19,828 nt of DNA from Opitutaceae bacterium (GTDB lineage Bacteria; Verrucomicrobiota; Verrucomicrobiia; Opitutales; Opitutaceae). The stretch covers positions 1 through 19,828 of the forward strand of contig JAIRTK010000525.1 in assembly GCA_031254955.1 (NCBI GenBank). The letters run 5' to 3'. A program made the translations under genes and the position numbers. Below are positions 1-7,356 of this stretch, piece by piece. Position 1 is the first letter of the stretch, and every line of letters starts with the position of its first letter. The notes below the pieces were generated by a model. That model did no database searches. It had not been told where the DNA came from and saw nothing but the letters and a program-made list of their open reading frames with translations.

Positions 1-67
1 TTTGCGGGACGGCCTCCGTGCCGTCCGTCACGGGTGAAAGCGGACAACACGGAGGCCGTCCCGCAAA
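1..67. repeat. 20-bp perfect inverted repeat (hairpin)
   Basis: Bases 1-20 and 48-67 are exact reverse complements (tttgcgggacggcctccgtg on the left), separated by a 27-base loop that itself contains a partial copy (ccgtcc). No gene is associated with it. It looks like a palindromic intergenic repeat; it may extend to the left of the window. Confidence 0.85.
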
Positions 68-129
68 AAGGCCCATCTCATTCGGAAGGGATATGATACC
101 CATTCCCAATGGAAATCACTCTTTTGCAG

Positions 130-149
130 GGGCGTCGCTTGCGACGCCC
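130..149. repeat. Palindrome, 9-bp arms, 2-base loop
   Basis: The sequence gggcgtcgc-tt-gcgacgccc is a perfect hairpin. Together with the palindrome at 209-228 it appears to be one repeat family present in inverted orientation: both have the flanking pattern AGGGGC..CGCTTGCG..GCCCG when read in the matching direction. Confidence 0.8.
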
Positions 150-160
150 GGCTTGATAAT

Positions 161-211
161 CGTGCTCCAGCAATGGCCGTGCTCCAGCAATGGCTGTGCT
201 CCAGCAACGGG
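161..211. repeat. 17-bp tandem repeat, three copies
   Basis: Copies run 161-177, 178-194 and 195-211. The first two (cgtgctccagcaatggc) are identical and the third differs at three positions. It lies between the two inverted palindromes inside the 96-275 element. Confidence 0.85.
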
Positions 212-228
212 CTTCGCAAGCGAAGCCC
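209..228. repeat. Palindrome, 9-bp arms, 2-base loop
   Basis: The sequence gggcttcgc-aa-gcgaagccc is a perfect hairpin, and in reverse complement it is a variant of the palindrome at 130-149. Confidence 0.8.
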
Positions 229-258
229 CTACATGGCTCTGCTTCTATAGGGTCCTGT

Positions 259-511
259 TCACTGGGAATGGGTATTACTTAACGATGCAGCAAGGCCAGC
301 AATGTTTTCAAAGCGCAGCCGGATGCCATGTCCAAAGAAATAATCTTCCGTCTGTTTTCTATTCTCAGAAGCAAGTTTTTCTGTAATGAACGCCACACGT
401 CGTTCAATTATGCGAGCAGGCGGTGGAGTGGGTAAGAAAAGCGATTCACTTTCGTCCGAGTGCAGCCTCACGCCACAGCGCCTTTGGTGGTTTTTTAACG
501 ATAGCGGTCAT
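259..511 (-). pseudogene. Small frameshifted gene coupled to the TPR gene
   Basis: An ATG at 511 overlaps the stop of the TPR gene as ATGA, the usual sign of translational coupling. Reading from it gives only 21 codons (begins MTAIVKKPPK) before a stop at 446-448. The +1 frame then stays open from about 471 to a stop at 259 and encodes about 70 residues of natural-looking composition (for example IIERRVAFITEKLASENR and DYFFGHGIRLRFEN), with clearly lower GC than the neighbours. A run of six A residues near the start (around 493-499) is a plausible place for a single-base insertion or slippage. The last five codons lie in the terminal repeat of the 96-275 element, so the original gene may have been longer. 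I do not recognise the family. It could also be two unrelated short frames. Confidence 0.4.
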
Positions 512-2448
512 GCGGCGAAGGTTTCGGCGATAATACGGGCGATGACCGACTGAGCTGGCTCGGGTAGTGGTTTTTCCTTTTGCAGCAGGTTCACGCGGGA
601 GCGGAACTCGGGGAGGATGTCGGCGCGGACTTTCTTCATGCCTCGCAGGGTCTGGGCAAAAAGCAGGCGGATGGAAACGCTTTCCGGCTGGGAGAGGCAG
701 AGTTGCAGGTGTCCGTCGAGGATGTCGCGTTCGCCACTGAGCGTTCCGCTTGCCTGCGCTTGCCCTGCGGTGCGCACAGCCAGCAGTTGTTCCAAGCGGA
801 GGAGGTAGGCGCCCGAGGGCTGGGGGTTGAAAGCCGACACCGGAGGAGACGCATTGATCTCGGCGTGAGCGTCGAGGGCGGCGAGGAGCGTGCGGGTGAG
901 TCCGGGCAGCACCTGCGCGGGGTCGCTCGCGGGGCAGGTGGCGGACGCGGTGGCGAGGCAGGCGGCGTCGATGGTGCGGACGAGGCGGAGCTCGATGGTC
1001 CACGGATCGGCGCGACAGTTCAGGTGGGTGACGACGATGTAGTCGGCAGGTTTTTCTTCCGGTCGGACGTGGCGGGCGTGGGAGGCGGCGTCCGTATCGT
1101 TCTCTATCACGCCGGAGAGCACGAAGCTGGGGGGATTCACGAGCCACGGCACGAGGGTGCGAGTGGCGGCTTCGGTGCCGAACTCGACTTGTTCGGCGAG
1201 CCAGAGGGGCAAGGCGCGGGAGAGGCGACCGGGGCCGTCGGCAAGTTGCAGGCGGTGCGGCTCGCCACCGCCGGGAGGCATCTCGGCGGTGGCACCGAGG
1301 AAGGCGACCACGGGGGCGTCGGCAGGCTTGGAGGGAAAGAGTTCGGCGGCGGGCGTGCCGGGCGGCAGCCAGACGGGGCCGCCGAGGGTGAGGACGGTGA
1401 CTTCGAGTTTTTCCGGTGCCGGGGAATCGGCGATGGCCGTGCTGGCTTTGGCGAGTTCGGTGTCCCAGAAAGAGAGGGCGGGCCGCCAGTCAGGGCGTTG
1501 TTGCGCGTAAAGGCGGTCAAGGAGGGCGCGGGCGGCGGCGAGTTGGCCGAGGTCGAGATGGGCCTTGATGAGGTTGTTGCCGGTGGAGAGTCCGTGGAGG
1601 GCGATGTCGTAGTGCGGGGTCGTGAGCCGGATGAGTTCGGGGAGGTGGGCGTGGTTGCCGAGGTCGCCGCTCATCTGCTGGAGCAGGTCGGCGGGCACGG
1701 GACGGGGGGCGGTGTCGAGGGCCTCGGCGTAGAGGGCGAGGGCGGCGGGGAGGTCGCGTTGTTCGAGGTGATGGCGGGCGATCCAGAGGCGGGCGCGCCA
1801 TGCGCCGGGCAGGGTGGCGATGCGGCGGAGGGCGTCGAAGCCGGAGGCGGGGCCGTCTTTTTCGCGATGGATGACTTCATACCAGCCGAGGCCGTTGTCC
1901 TGATTGGGGTCAAGGGTGAGGGCGCGCCAGAGGGTTTGCAGGGCGCGAGCGTCGTCGCCCCGTCCGGCGTAGGTCTTGGCGAGGTTGGTGAGGGCGACGC
2001 CGGTCTCGCCGTGCTGTTGGCAGAAGTGGAGGAGGACGGTCTCGGCGTCGGCATAGCGTTTGAGGTCGAGAAGGGTGACGGCGTGGAGGACGTGGCCGCG
2101 CTCGGGCGTGGGATCAATGGTGGCGAGATGGGCGGCGTAGGGCAGGATGTCGGCGGCAAAGCCGTCGTAAAGCGACTGGACGATAATGCCGGCGAGATCG
2201 TCGGGGCGGTCGCGTTTTTTCTCAAGGTCGCCGAGAAGAACATTGTCGCGCCACTGCTGTTTGGTGATGAACATCTCGCGTCCGTAGGCGTCGTGGACGC
2301 GGATGAGATCGGATCCTTTAGCTGGATCCGTAACGGGTGCGGTAACGGGTGCGGGTGCCGAAGGCGCAGGCGGACGGTCGGATGCGGAGGCAGACACGAG
2401 GGGGCGAAGGTTTTTTTTACCTCCGAAGATTTTTTTGAAGAAGCTCAT
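508..2448 (-). CDS. TPR-repeat protein linked to a type I restriction remnant
   Basis: This 646-residue protein has no signal peptide. A short basic N-terminus (MSFFKKIFGGKKN) is followed by a Pro/Ala-rich linker to about residue 45. Helical tetratricopeptide-like repeats follow, best at about 117-147, 150-183 (ALTNLAKTYAGRGDDARAL), 218-250 and 288-320. The C-terminal ~300 residues form a globular alpha/beta-like region that I cannot assign. TPR domains are protein-interaction scaffolds, so an adaptor role in the cytoplasm is inferred. The start is well supported: its ATG overlaps the hsdR-remnant stop as ATGA, and its own stop overlaps the next ATG in the same way, so three genes were once read as one coupled operon. 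The upstream restriction gene is broken while this frame is intact, which argues for either recent decay or an independent function. The catalytic activity, if any, is unknown. Confidence 0.75.
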   Translation of the reverse strand: MSFFKKIFGGKKNLRPLVSASASDRPPAPSAPAPVTAPVTDPAKGSDLIRVHDAYGREMFITKQQWRDNVLLGDLEKKRDRPDDLAGIIVQSLYDGFAADILPYAAHLATIDPTPERGHVLHAVTLLDLKRYADAETVLLHFCQQHGETGVALTNLAKTYAGRGDDARALQTLWRALTLDPNQDNGLGWYEVIHREKDGPASGFDALRRIATLPGAWRARLWIARHHLEQRDLPAALALYAEALDTAPRPVPADLLQQMSGDLGNHAHLPELIRLTTPHYDIALHGLSTGNNLIKAHLDLGQLAAARALLDRLYAQQRPDWRPALSFWDTELAKASTAIADSPAPEKLEVTVLTLGGPVWLPPGTPAAELFPSKPADAPVVAFLGATAEMPPGGGEPHRLQLADGPGRLSRALPLWLAEQVEFGTEAATRTLVPWLVNPPSFVLSGVIENDTDAASHARHVRPEEKPADYIVVTHLNCRADPWTIELRLVRTIDAACLATASATCPASDPAQVLPGLTRTLLAALDAHAEINASPPVSAFNPQPSGAYLLRLEQLLAVRTAGQAQASGTLSGERDILDGHLQLCLSQPESVSIRLLFAQTLRGMKKVRADILPEFRSRVNLLQKEKPLPEPAQSVIARIIAETFAA

Positions 2449-3150
2449 GCGGCGAGGGTGGTGTTGATTTCGTCGAGGCGGTCGGGGAGTCGGGTGCCGA
2501 AGAGTTGGTGGGCTTTGCCGAGGCCGCCGCGTTGGGAGAAGGGGGCGTATTCGAAGTCATCCGGCTCGACGGTGAGGCTGGTGGCGATGTGGTCGAGCAT
2601 GAAGTTCAGCCATGCGAGTTGAGCGCGGGTGAAGAGGGTGCCGGCGACGGCTTTGTTCATGAGCCATTCGTTGAAGCGTTCCGTGACGGATTCGTCAAAG
2701 GGTTTTAACACGGGTTGTTGTTCGAGAGCGAAGCGGACGAGGGCAACGCGGTCGGCGAAGCGTCCGGGTTGGGAGCGGCCTTTCACGCGGTCGGTGTGGG
2801 CGGGAGTCGGTCTTGTCGCTTTCGCAGACGCCGACGGCATCGACGATGACGAAGTGGGTTTTGGCGGCGGCTTCGGCGCCGCTCACGGCTTGCAGGTCGG
2901 TGGGGGTGAGGACGCGGGTGCTGCTGCGGCCTTTCATTTGCTCGAAATAGACGCGGCTGCGCACGTCGCGGAGGAAGAGGAGGCATTCGAGGGGCTTGAT
3001 GTCGGTGCCGGTGGCGATCATGTCCACGGTGACGGCGATGCGGAGTTGAGGCGAGGTGCGGGACTCTTGGATGAGGGTTTCGCTTTTTTCGCAGCGTTGG
3101 GTCTCGGGGTTGCAGGTCTTGCAGGTGATTTCTGAACCTGCGGGCGCGCC
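2445..3150 (-). pseudogene. hsdR: Type I restriction endonuclease HsdR, 3' remnant
   Basis: Two reading frames together give the C-terminal part of an EcoEI-type HsdR, the ATP-dependent translocase/nuclease subunit. The upstream frame (about 3150 down to 2805) has the helicase C-terminal core: IAVTVDMIATGTDIKPLECL, RDVRSRVYFEQMKGR, then HFVIVDAVGVCESDKTDSRP. The frame then changes near 2793-2805 and continues from about TDRVKG through FADRVALVRFALEQ to the typical C-terminal block DHIATSLTVEPDDFEYAPF, RGGLGKAHQLFG and the stop. In intact family members well over a hundred residues separate these blocks, so an internal deletion with frameshift is inferred. The motif VI region reads KGRSSTR instead of the usual KGRGTR. 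The N-terminal nuclease and first helicase domain are absent; palindromic repeats begin at 3175. No hsdM or hsdS is visible in the window. Confidence 0.85.
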
Positions 3151-3174
3151 AGAGACCGAGTCAGAGGCAGAGCC

Positions 3175-3240
3175 AAGCGGCGGGACGCCGCTTCCACCTT
3201 GGAGGGCACCGACGCTTCGCCGTCGCGGGGGTGGAAGCCG
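3175..3240. repeat. Palindromic repeat at the broken end of hsdR
   Basis: Bases 3175-3182 (aagcggcg) and 3186-3193 (cgccgctt) form a tight hairpin. A second pair, cttccacc at 3191-3198 and ggtggaag at 3230-3237, encloses it and a further small stem. It resembles a compact intergenic repeat, and the recognisable HsdR coding sequence ends just beside it. Confidence 0.6.
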
Positions 3241-3351
3241 GCGTGGACCCAGAGGACGAGCGCGGCACTTTCAAAACCCCGCAGGCTTTTTTTAACCAGT
3301 CCTACACTGTCTTGAGTGCCAGCGTCACGCCGCGTCCGTGAGATGGTTTTT

Positions 3352-3440
3352 TATAACCACGAAGGACGCGAAGGATGCGAAGGGTCGATCGGACGGCTTT
3401 CATTCTTTCTTTGCGCCTTTCGTGTCCTTTGCGGTTATGA
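3352..3440. repeat. Imperfect inverted repeat of the CACGAAGGACGCGAAGG type
   Basis: The left arm at 3352-3383 (tataaccacgaaggacgcga and onward) is an imperfect reverse complement of the right arm at about 3412-3440 (ending gtcctttgcggttatga). Within the left arm a GAAGGA(C/T)GC unit repeats. Repeats of this wording are familiar to me from intergenic regions of environmental bacteria; a copy count in the genome would be needed to confirm that here. Confidence 0.6.
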
Positions 3441-3540
3441 AAAAGGAACCGTTATTTTGGAGAGAAGAAAACAAAGGGGGCGGGAAAATCATGAAAATAT
3501 ATTTTTTGTTTTATCTTGTTCGATGGAGGCGGATTGTTAA

Positions 3541-3610
3541 ACCGTGCGCGGATTTGCATAGATTATTGTTCATGGGAAATCCGTGGCAATCTGTGTAATC
3601 TGTGGATAAT
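3541..3610. repeat. Interspersed repeat with ATCCGTGGCAATCTGTGTAA wording
   Basis: The stretch contains the related words aatccgtgg, aatctgtg and aatctgtgg within 30 bases (3579-3606), a degenerate short-period repeat seen in intergenic DNA of many bacteria. No gene is associated. Confidence 0.45.
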
Positions 3611-3718
3611 CGTTGATTTCATCGCGAAAGGGCGCGGGAATGCGCGAAGTATAAAGATATTTATGAATTTCGCGTCTTTTGGCGATTTTGGAGATTATAA
3701 AATCGCGCCTTTGTTTTT

Positions 3719-3749
3719 AACCGGGTTGCAGGATGCCGGCGTCCCGGTT
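3719..3749 (-). terminator. Weak stem-loop at the end of the MFS gene
   Basis: aaccggg (3719-3725) and cccggtt (3743-3749) form a 7-bp stem with an 18-base loop that overlaps the stop codon of the MFS gene. On the minus strand it is followed by AAAAA rather than a T run, so it is not a canonical intrinsic terminator. It could act as a 3'-end stabiliser or be fortuitous. Confidence 0.25.
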
Positions 3750-5221
3750 TATTTTGCGCGCGTTGTCGCGAGGCCGCGTTTTTTCATGATGGCTTCCACG
3801 CGATACAGGCTGAAGAGCGAGATGGAGAAAATCGCGCCCAGGATGAGCATGATGTAACGGTAAGGCCCGATCTTCAGCGTGCCGAGCAGCGGAAGCGCGA
3901 GGGTTTGCTCCACGCCCTTGAACGCGTCGAAAAACCAGCCGCAAAACGGGCTGACGACCAGCGCGATCACGACGGATTGCAGGACGACGTTGGCCGAGAA
4001 AAACTGGCCGAGATAAAGCGCCGGAAACACCTCCTGCCCGAGCATGAACTGGCAGAGCATGATCGCCCAATACATCACGCCCGTGACCAACGACGAGACG
4101 AGGAAGGACGTGTCGCCCCGGATCAGGAAAAACGAGAGCAGATACGCGAGGCTTTGTATCCAGAGCGCCCAGCGCAGCACGCGAAACACTTTCCATTTGT
4201 CGAGCAGCAGGCCCACGGGAAAGGCCACGGCGATCCATACGAGCGACGGCCAGGAGAGCGCGCGGCCGATTTCGTCGATGTCCATGCCGAGTTCGTGCAT
4301 CGGGAAGAAAACGAGGAAGGACGAGGCGGTCATCGAGGCATACACCATGAGGCGGCAGAGATACGTCCACCAGTTGAGCGGATCGGAAAAGCATTCGCGG
4401 AAATACGTGACGACGGAACGGGCCGCGCGCACGGGCAGGGCCGGCTTGGGGGAGGGCGCGCCGTCCGCGTCCGTTGTCTTGCCGGCGCCGGAGGTCGCGG
4501 GCGGGTATTCGCCTTCGCGCACGAACCAGCACATGGCCATGAAGCCGGCGAAGTTGATGAGCGCCATGCCGAGAAACACTTCCTTGGGAAATTTCACGCC
4601 GAGGCCGAAGAGCCAGTAATTGAAGATGAACGTGGCCAGCGCGCCGATGATGCGAAAGAGCGCGAGGAAGCGGCCCATGTGGCTTTCCGGCACCACGTCG
4701 CGGAAGAGATAAAAGTAGATCGAGGAGGTGCCGGTGTAGAAGAGATAAAAAACGCCGACCATCAGCCCATACATCAGCACCGCGGGCGGGCAGGGCAGGT
4801 TTTGCGCGAGTGCCCGCATCCACGAGTAGCGCATGAGCCACGCGGCGATGTCGGGCGCGTAAGGCGTGAGCACGAGCAGCAGCGAGACGAACGGCGTGAC
4901 GACAAACAGATACGGGATGCGGCGTCCCCAGCGCGAGCGGGTGCGGTCGGAATTGTAGCTGTAGATCGGGTTGAGCACGAGTTGCATCACTTGGATGAGC
5001 GTGCCGACGATCCACGCGATGTGCGCGTCGCTCGCGCCGGCTTGTTTGAGCAGGATCGGGAGGACGCGCGGTTCAAACTGGTTGCCGACCATGAACACGA
5101 GGTCGCCGATCAGCAGCCAGAAGAAGAGCACGACGAGCTGGCGGCGGTTGTAGGCGAGCGTGCCCGCGCGGTAGATGGTGCCGGCGGATTTGCGAGGGGC
5201 GGCGGCGTTCGTGGTGCTCAT
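3749..5221 (-). CDS. MFS sugar transporter (GPH/SLC45-like)
   Basis: The 490-residue protein has about twelve hydrophobic segments, in two blocks of six either side of a polar loop at about 236-285, as in the major facilitator superfamily. After the second segment lies SDRTRSRWGRRIPYLFV (91-107), the D-R-x-R-x-R-x-G-R-R-x-P-Y signature typical of sugar symporters of the GPH/sucrose-carrier type; a related DKWKVFR sits in the second half (341-347). It should reside in the inner membrane and import a mono- or oligosaccharide or glycoside with a cation. It lies downstream of the GH71/99-like gene on the same strand, and glucuronide carriers of the UidB type belong to the same broad group, so uptake of a glucuronide or hydrolase product is a reasonable inference, not proven. 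The substrate cannot be read from sequence. The start follows an A-rich leader without a Shine-Dalgarno match. Confidence 0.85.
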   Translation of the reverse strand: MSTTNAAAPRKSAGTIYRAGTLAYNRRQLVVLFFWLLIGDLVFMVGNQFEPRVLPILLKQAGASDAHIAWIVGTLIQVMQLVLNPIYSYNSDRTRSRWGRRIPYLFVVTPFVSLLLVLTPYAPDIAAWLMRYSWMRALAQNLPCPPAVLMYGLMVGVFYLFYTGTSSIYFYLFRDVVPESHMGRFLALFRIIGALATFIFNYWLFGLGVKFPKEVFLGMALINFAGFMAMCWFVREGEYPPATSGAGKTTDADGAPSPKPALPVRAARSVVTYFRECFSDPLNWWTYLCRLMVYASMTASSFLVFFPMHELGMDIDEIGRALSWPSLVWIAVAFPVGLLLDKWKVFRVLRWALWIQSLAYLLSFFLIRGDTSFLVSSLVTGVMYWAIMLCQFMLGQEVFPALYLGQFFSANVVLQSVVIALVVSPFCGWFFDAFKGVEQTLALPLLGTLKIGPYRYIMLILGAIFSISLFSLYRVEAIMKKRGLATTRAK

Positions 5222-5233
5222 GGTCGTTTTTGG

Positions 5234-5400
5234 TTAGTAGCGAGTAGCGAGTAGTGAGTAGCGAGTAGGGAGCGGTTAGTAGGGCGTGGGAAGTGGGGAG
5301 CGGGGAGCGGGGGAGTCTATGGAGCCGGAGGGTTTGTTTTTTCCTATTCGCTATTCACTACTCACTACTCACTACTCGCTACTATCCCACTCGCTACTCC
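5234..5400. repeat. GAGTAGC-type heptamer repeats in inverted arrangement
   Basis: Bases 5234-5270 are tandem heptamers of the GYGAGTA type. Bases 5344-5400 contain the complementary CTACTCACTACTCGC series, so the two tracts can pair around a G-rich centre (5285-5335). This fills the whole gap between the GH71/99-like gene and the MFS gene and reaches into the 3' end of the former. It could form a strong RNA hairpin and attenuate read-through into the transporter gene. Confidence 0.8.
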
Positions 5401-7269
5401 GTGGTTAATGGCGGTGTCTTCGAGGAGGGTGATCGCGAGGGTTGCGTTGCGGATTTCGGCGGGGCCGGAAAATTCGAGGTCGGCGCCTTCTTCGAGTGTG
5501 TGGTTCCACGCGGCGTTTTCCGCGAACAGGCGGACGCGTCCGGCCTGCCAGTCGCCGGCGTCGAGGAAGTTCAGGTCGGCCACGATGCCGAAATCGCCGA
5601 GGTCGGTTTTGGCGCGTTGCGCGGGGGTGCGGATGATAAGGCGGCCTTTGGCCAGCGGTTTGTATTCAAAATCGAGGAAGGCTTCATAGGCGTATTCGCG
5701 GAGGGCGGCGGCGGTGTCGTCGTCCATGCGGAAGCGCAGCGGCGCGGCGTCGGCGCGGGCGGCCTTGGCGGTCGGGGGCGCCGGTGTTGGGGCGGCGGGG
5801 AGGAGTTTCCCGTCGCGCGCTTCGAGGCGGATGGTTTTGGCGGGCGCGAGTTTGGGCGCTGCCGTGGAGACGAGGGTTTCGGCGTCGGCGAGCAGCGCGC
5901 GCGCGTTGGGGGCGTCCAGCCGCGACAGGGCGAGCGCGGCTTGGTCGAGCAGCGCGTGGCCGCGGCGGAGGGTGTCAGGGTGCCGGATGGTTTGCGCGCG
6001 GCGGCGGAGTTGGAACAGGCGCAGGGGCAGCGCGGTGAGTGTCGGGTCGGATGGGATGCCTTTGAATTGCGCGGCGCAGGTTTCCGTGATGCGCAGAAAT
6101 TCGCCTTGGTCTTCGACGGAGGGTTCGAGCTGGCTGTTTTCCGTCCAGTCATTCCAGGTGGGGAGAAACACCCAGTCCAGTTGGCGGACGTTTTTCAGGT
6201 TGTGGTCCCACATGGCGCGGTAGAGTTCGCCGTTGCCTCGGGGGAGGTGCGAGAAGTCGAAGCCCCAGCCGGCGCAGGCTCGGTTGTCGAAGCCGGGGGT
6301 GGCGACGCCGACGCGGGGGGCCTGGTCGCCGTCGGCGGTCAGGCCGCGCGCTTTTTTGATGAAGTCGGCGATGTTTTTTTGATAGGCCACCGCGTCGGCC
6401 TGCGTGCCGTAGCGGTCCCAGTGCGCGAGCATGGCCGGGTCGCCGGCGCGGCGTTCGCGCGGGGGCACCCAGGGGAAGACGCCTTGGGCGCCGGGGAGCA
6501 GACCGCGTCGCGAGTCGAACCAGGGCGCGCCTTTCATGCTGTTGAGGAGCACGACGGGGTGGGCGCCGGGTATCGAGCGCGTGGTTTTGGAGGTGCGCAG
6601 TTGTTCAAATTCGGCTGGCGTGAGGCCGTTGCCGAAGAGAAACATGACGGGGCGATGGCGGAAGCGGACAGCGGCGGGGTGGGGGAAGACTTCGGTGAGG
6701 AGGTAGTGGTAATTGCGAAAAAATTCGGCGAAAAGCGCCTTGCGGTCGGTGAGTTCGGGGCGTTGCCAGGGGAGTTGCTGGAAGAGCCAGCGGTCGCAGA
6801 GGTTGAGGCCGATTTCAAAGTCGTAGCGTCCGGCGAGGCCGGCCAGCGCGCGGCGGACGAGTTCGCTGCGGTGGGTGGCGAAGCCCCATTCGACGAGGAA
6901 GCCGTCGATGTGCGCGGTTTTGGCGGAGAGGATTTGGTATTCGAGGTAAACGGGGTCGAGTTCGGACTGCATTCCGACGAGCGGATAGAGCACGGTGGCG
7001 AGTTGGTGGCGTCCGTCGGGGCCGACGAGGTCGGCGTTGAAATTGACGGAGGGATGGGGTTGCGCGCTTTTGGCGGCGGTGGCGCTGTAGCTCCAATGGC
7101 CGGTGGCGCCGTCGTGCGCGCGCGTGAGGCGGGTGTTGTGGTAATCGGCGTAGATTTTGCGCGCGGCGGGCGGGTTGGCGGCGGGTTGCGCGAAGAGCGC
7201 GGCGGGCGCGAGGGCCAGGAGCGCGAGGGCGAGCGGGGCGGCGGGGCGGGTTGGGCGGCGGGCGTTCAT
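5365..7269 (-). CDS. Secreted GH71/GH99-like glycoside hydrolase
   Basis: The 634-residue protein starts with a clear signal peptide (hydrophobic LALALLALAPAALF, likely cleavage after A27 or near it), so it acts in the periplasm or outside. The catalytic part, about residues 36-400, shows GH71/99-like blocks: YADYH (40-44), YPLVGMQSELDPVYLEYQ (95-112), AHIDGFLVEWG (119-129) and TWNDWTENSQLEPS (371-384). The last corresponds to the WNEWxEG..xEP block that carries the paired acidic residues in GH99 enzymes; here they would be D374 and E377. A helical segment (about 425-470) leads to a C-terminal beta-rich domain (about 505-620) that looks like a carbohydrate-binding or accessory sandwich. Known members cut alpha-mannan or alpha-1,3-glucan; the substrate here is undetermined. 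The last eleven residues (GVASGIVASSE) are encoded by the GAGTAGC repeat and are probably not ancestral. Confidence 0.75.
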   Translation of the reverse strand: MNARRPTRPAAPLALALLALAPAALFAQPAANPPAARKIYADYHNTRLTRAHDGATGHWSYSATAAKSAQPHPSVNFNADLVGPDGRHQLATVLYPLVGMQSELDPVYLEYQILSAKTAHIDGFLVEWGFATHRSELVRRALAGLAGRYDFEIGLNLCDRWLFQQLPWQRPELTDRKALFAEFFRNYHYLLTEVFPHPAAVRFRHRPVMFLFGNGLTPAEFEQLRTSKTTRSIPGAHPVVLLNSMKGAPWFDSRRGLLPGAQGVFPWVPPRERRAGDPAMLAHWDRYGTQADAVAYQKNIADFIKKARGLTADGDQAPRVGVATPGFDNRACAGWGFDFSHLPRGNGELYRAMWDHNLKNVRQLDWVFLPTWNDWTENSQLEPSVEDQGEFLRITETCAAQFKGIPSDPTLTALPLRLFQLRRRAQTIRHPDTLRRGHALLDQAALALSRLDAPNARALLADAETLVSTAAPKLAPAKTIRLEARDGKLLPAAPTPAPPTAKAARADAAPLRFRMDDDTAAALREYAYEAFLDFEYKPLAKGRLIIRTPAQRAKTDLGDFGIVADLNFLDAGDWQAGRVRLFAENAAWNHTLEEGADLEFSGPAEIRNATLAITLLEDTAINHGVASGIVASSE

Positions 7270-7318
7270 GGTGTGTTGTGCGGCAACTTATCCAGAAGAC
7301 GCCGCGGCGATAGTCCGC

Positions 7319-7337
7319 CCAAAATAGCATCGTTTAA
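7319..7337 (-). promoter_or_regulatory. Candidate promoter/operator of the GH71/99-like gene
   Basis: On the minus strand this reads TTAAACGATGC followed directly by TATTTTGG. TATTTT can serve as a -10 element; no good -35 match lies 17 bases upstream. The unit AACG-N4-TATTTTGG recurs in the regulator promoter (8625-8640), and the 11-mer TTAAACGATGC also occurs there in the opposite orientation (8615-8625). A shared LacI-family operator overlapping the promoter is inferred. Confidence 0.5.
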
Positions 7338-7356
7338 CCGCCGTGAAATTGACGAA

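Larger units (their letters stand above)
96..275. mobile_element. MITE-like element with 13-bp terminal inverted repeats
   Basis: The ends 96-108 (atacccattccca) and 263-275 (tgggaatgggtat) are exact reverse complements; allowing one mismatch the match extends to 15 bp. The 180-bp interior has no coding potential and contains two near-identical palindromes in opposite orientation and a 17-bp tandem repeat, listed separately. No target-site duplication is evident. The structure fits a non-autonomous miniature element, but a composite of intergenic repeats is equally possible. Its right end supplies the last codons of the small reading frame at 259-511. Confidence 0.5.
3161..3748. other. Gene-free repeat region between hsdR remnant and MFS gene
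   Basis: I see no convincing coding sequence in these ~590 bases on either strand. The stretch holds the palindromic repeat at 3175-3240, the CACGAAGG-type inverted repeat at 3352-3440, an ATCTGTG-type repeat at 3541-3610, and an AT-rich tail to 3720. Its lower GC from about 3330 to 3720 contrasts with the flanking genes. Confidence 0.7.

Noticed and set aside
580-2622. 680-codon open frame on the plus strand opposite the TPR gene
   Set aside because: Glu/Gly-rich composition typical of the antisense shadow of a GC-rich gene; the minus strand has TPR repeats and two ATGA overlaps.
2629-3135. 168-codon plus-strand frame opposite the hsdR remnant
   Set aside because: The minus strand gives clear HsdR motifs in this region; the plus-strand peptide has shadow composition.
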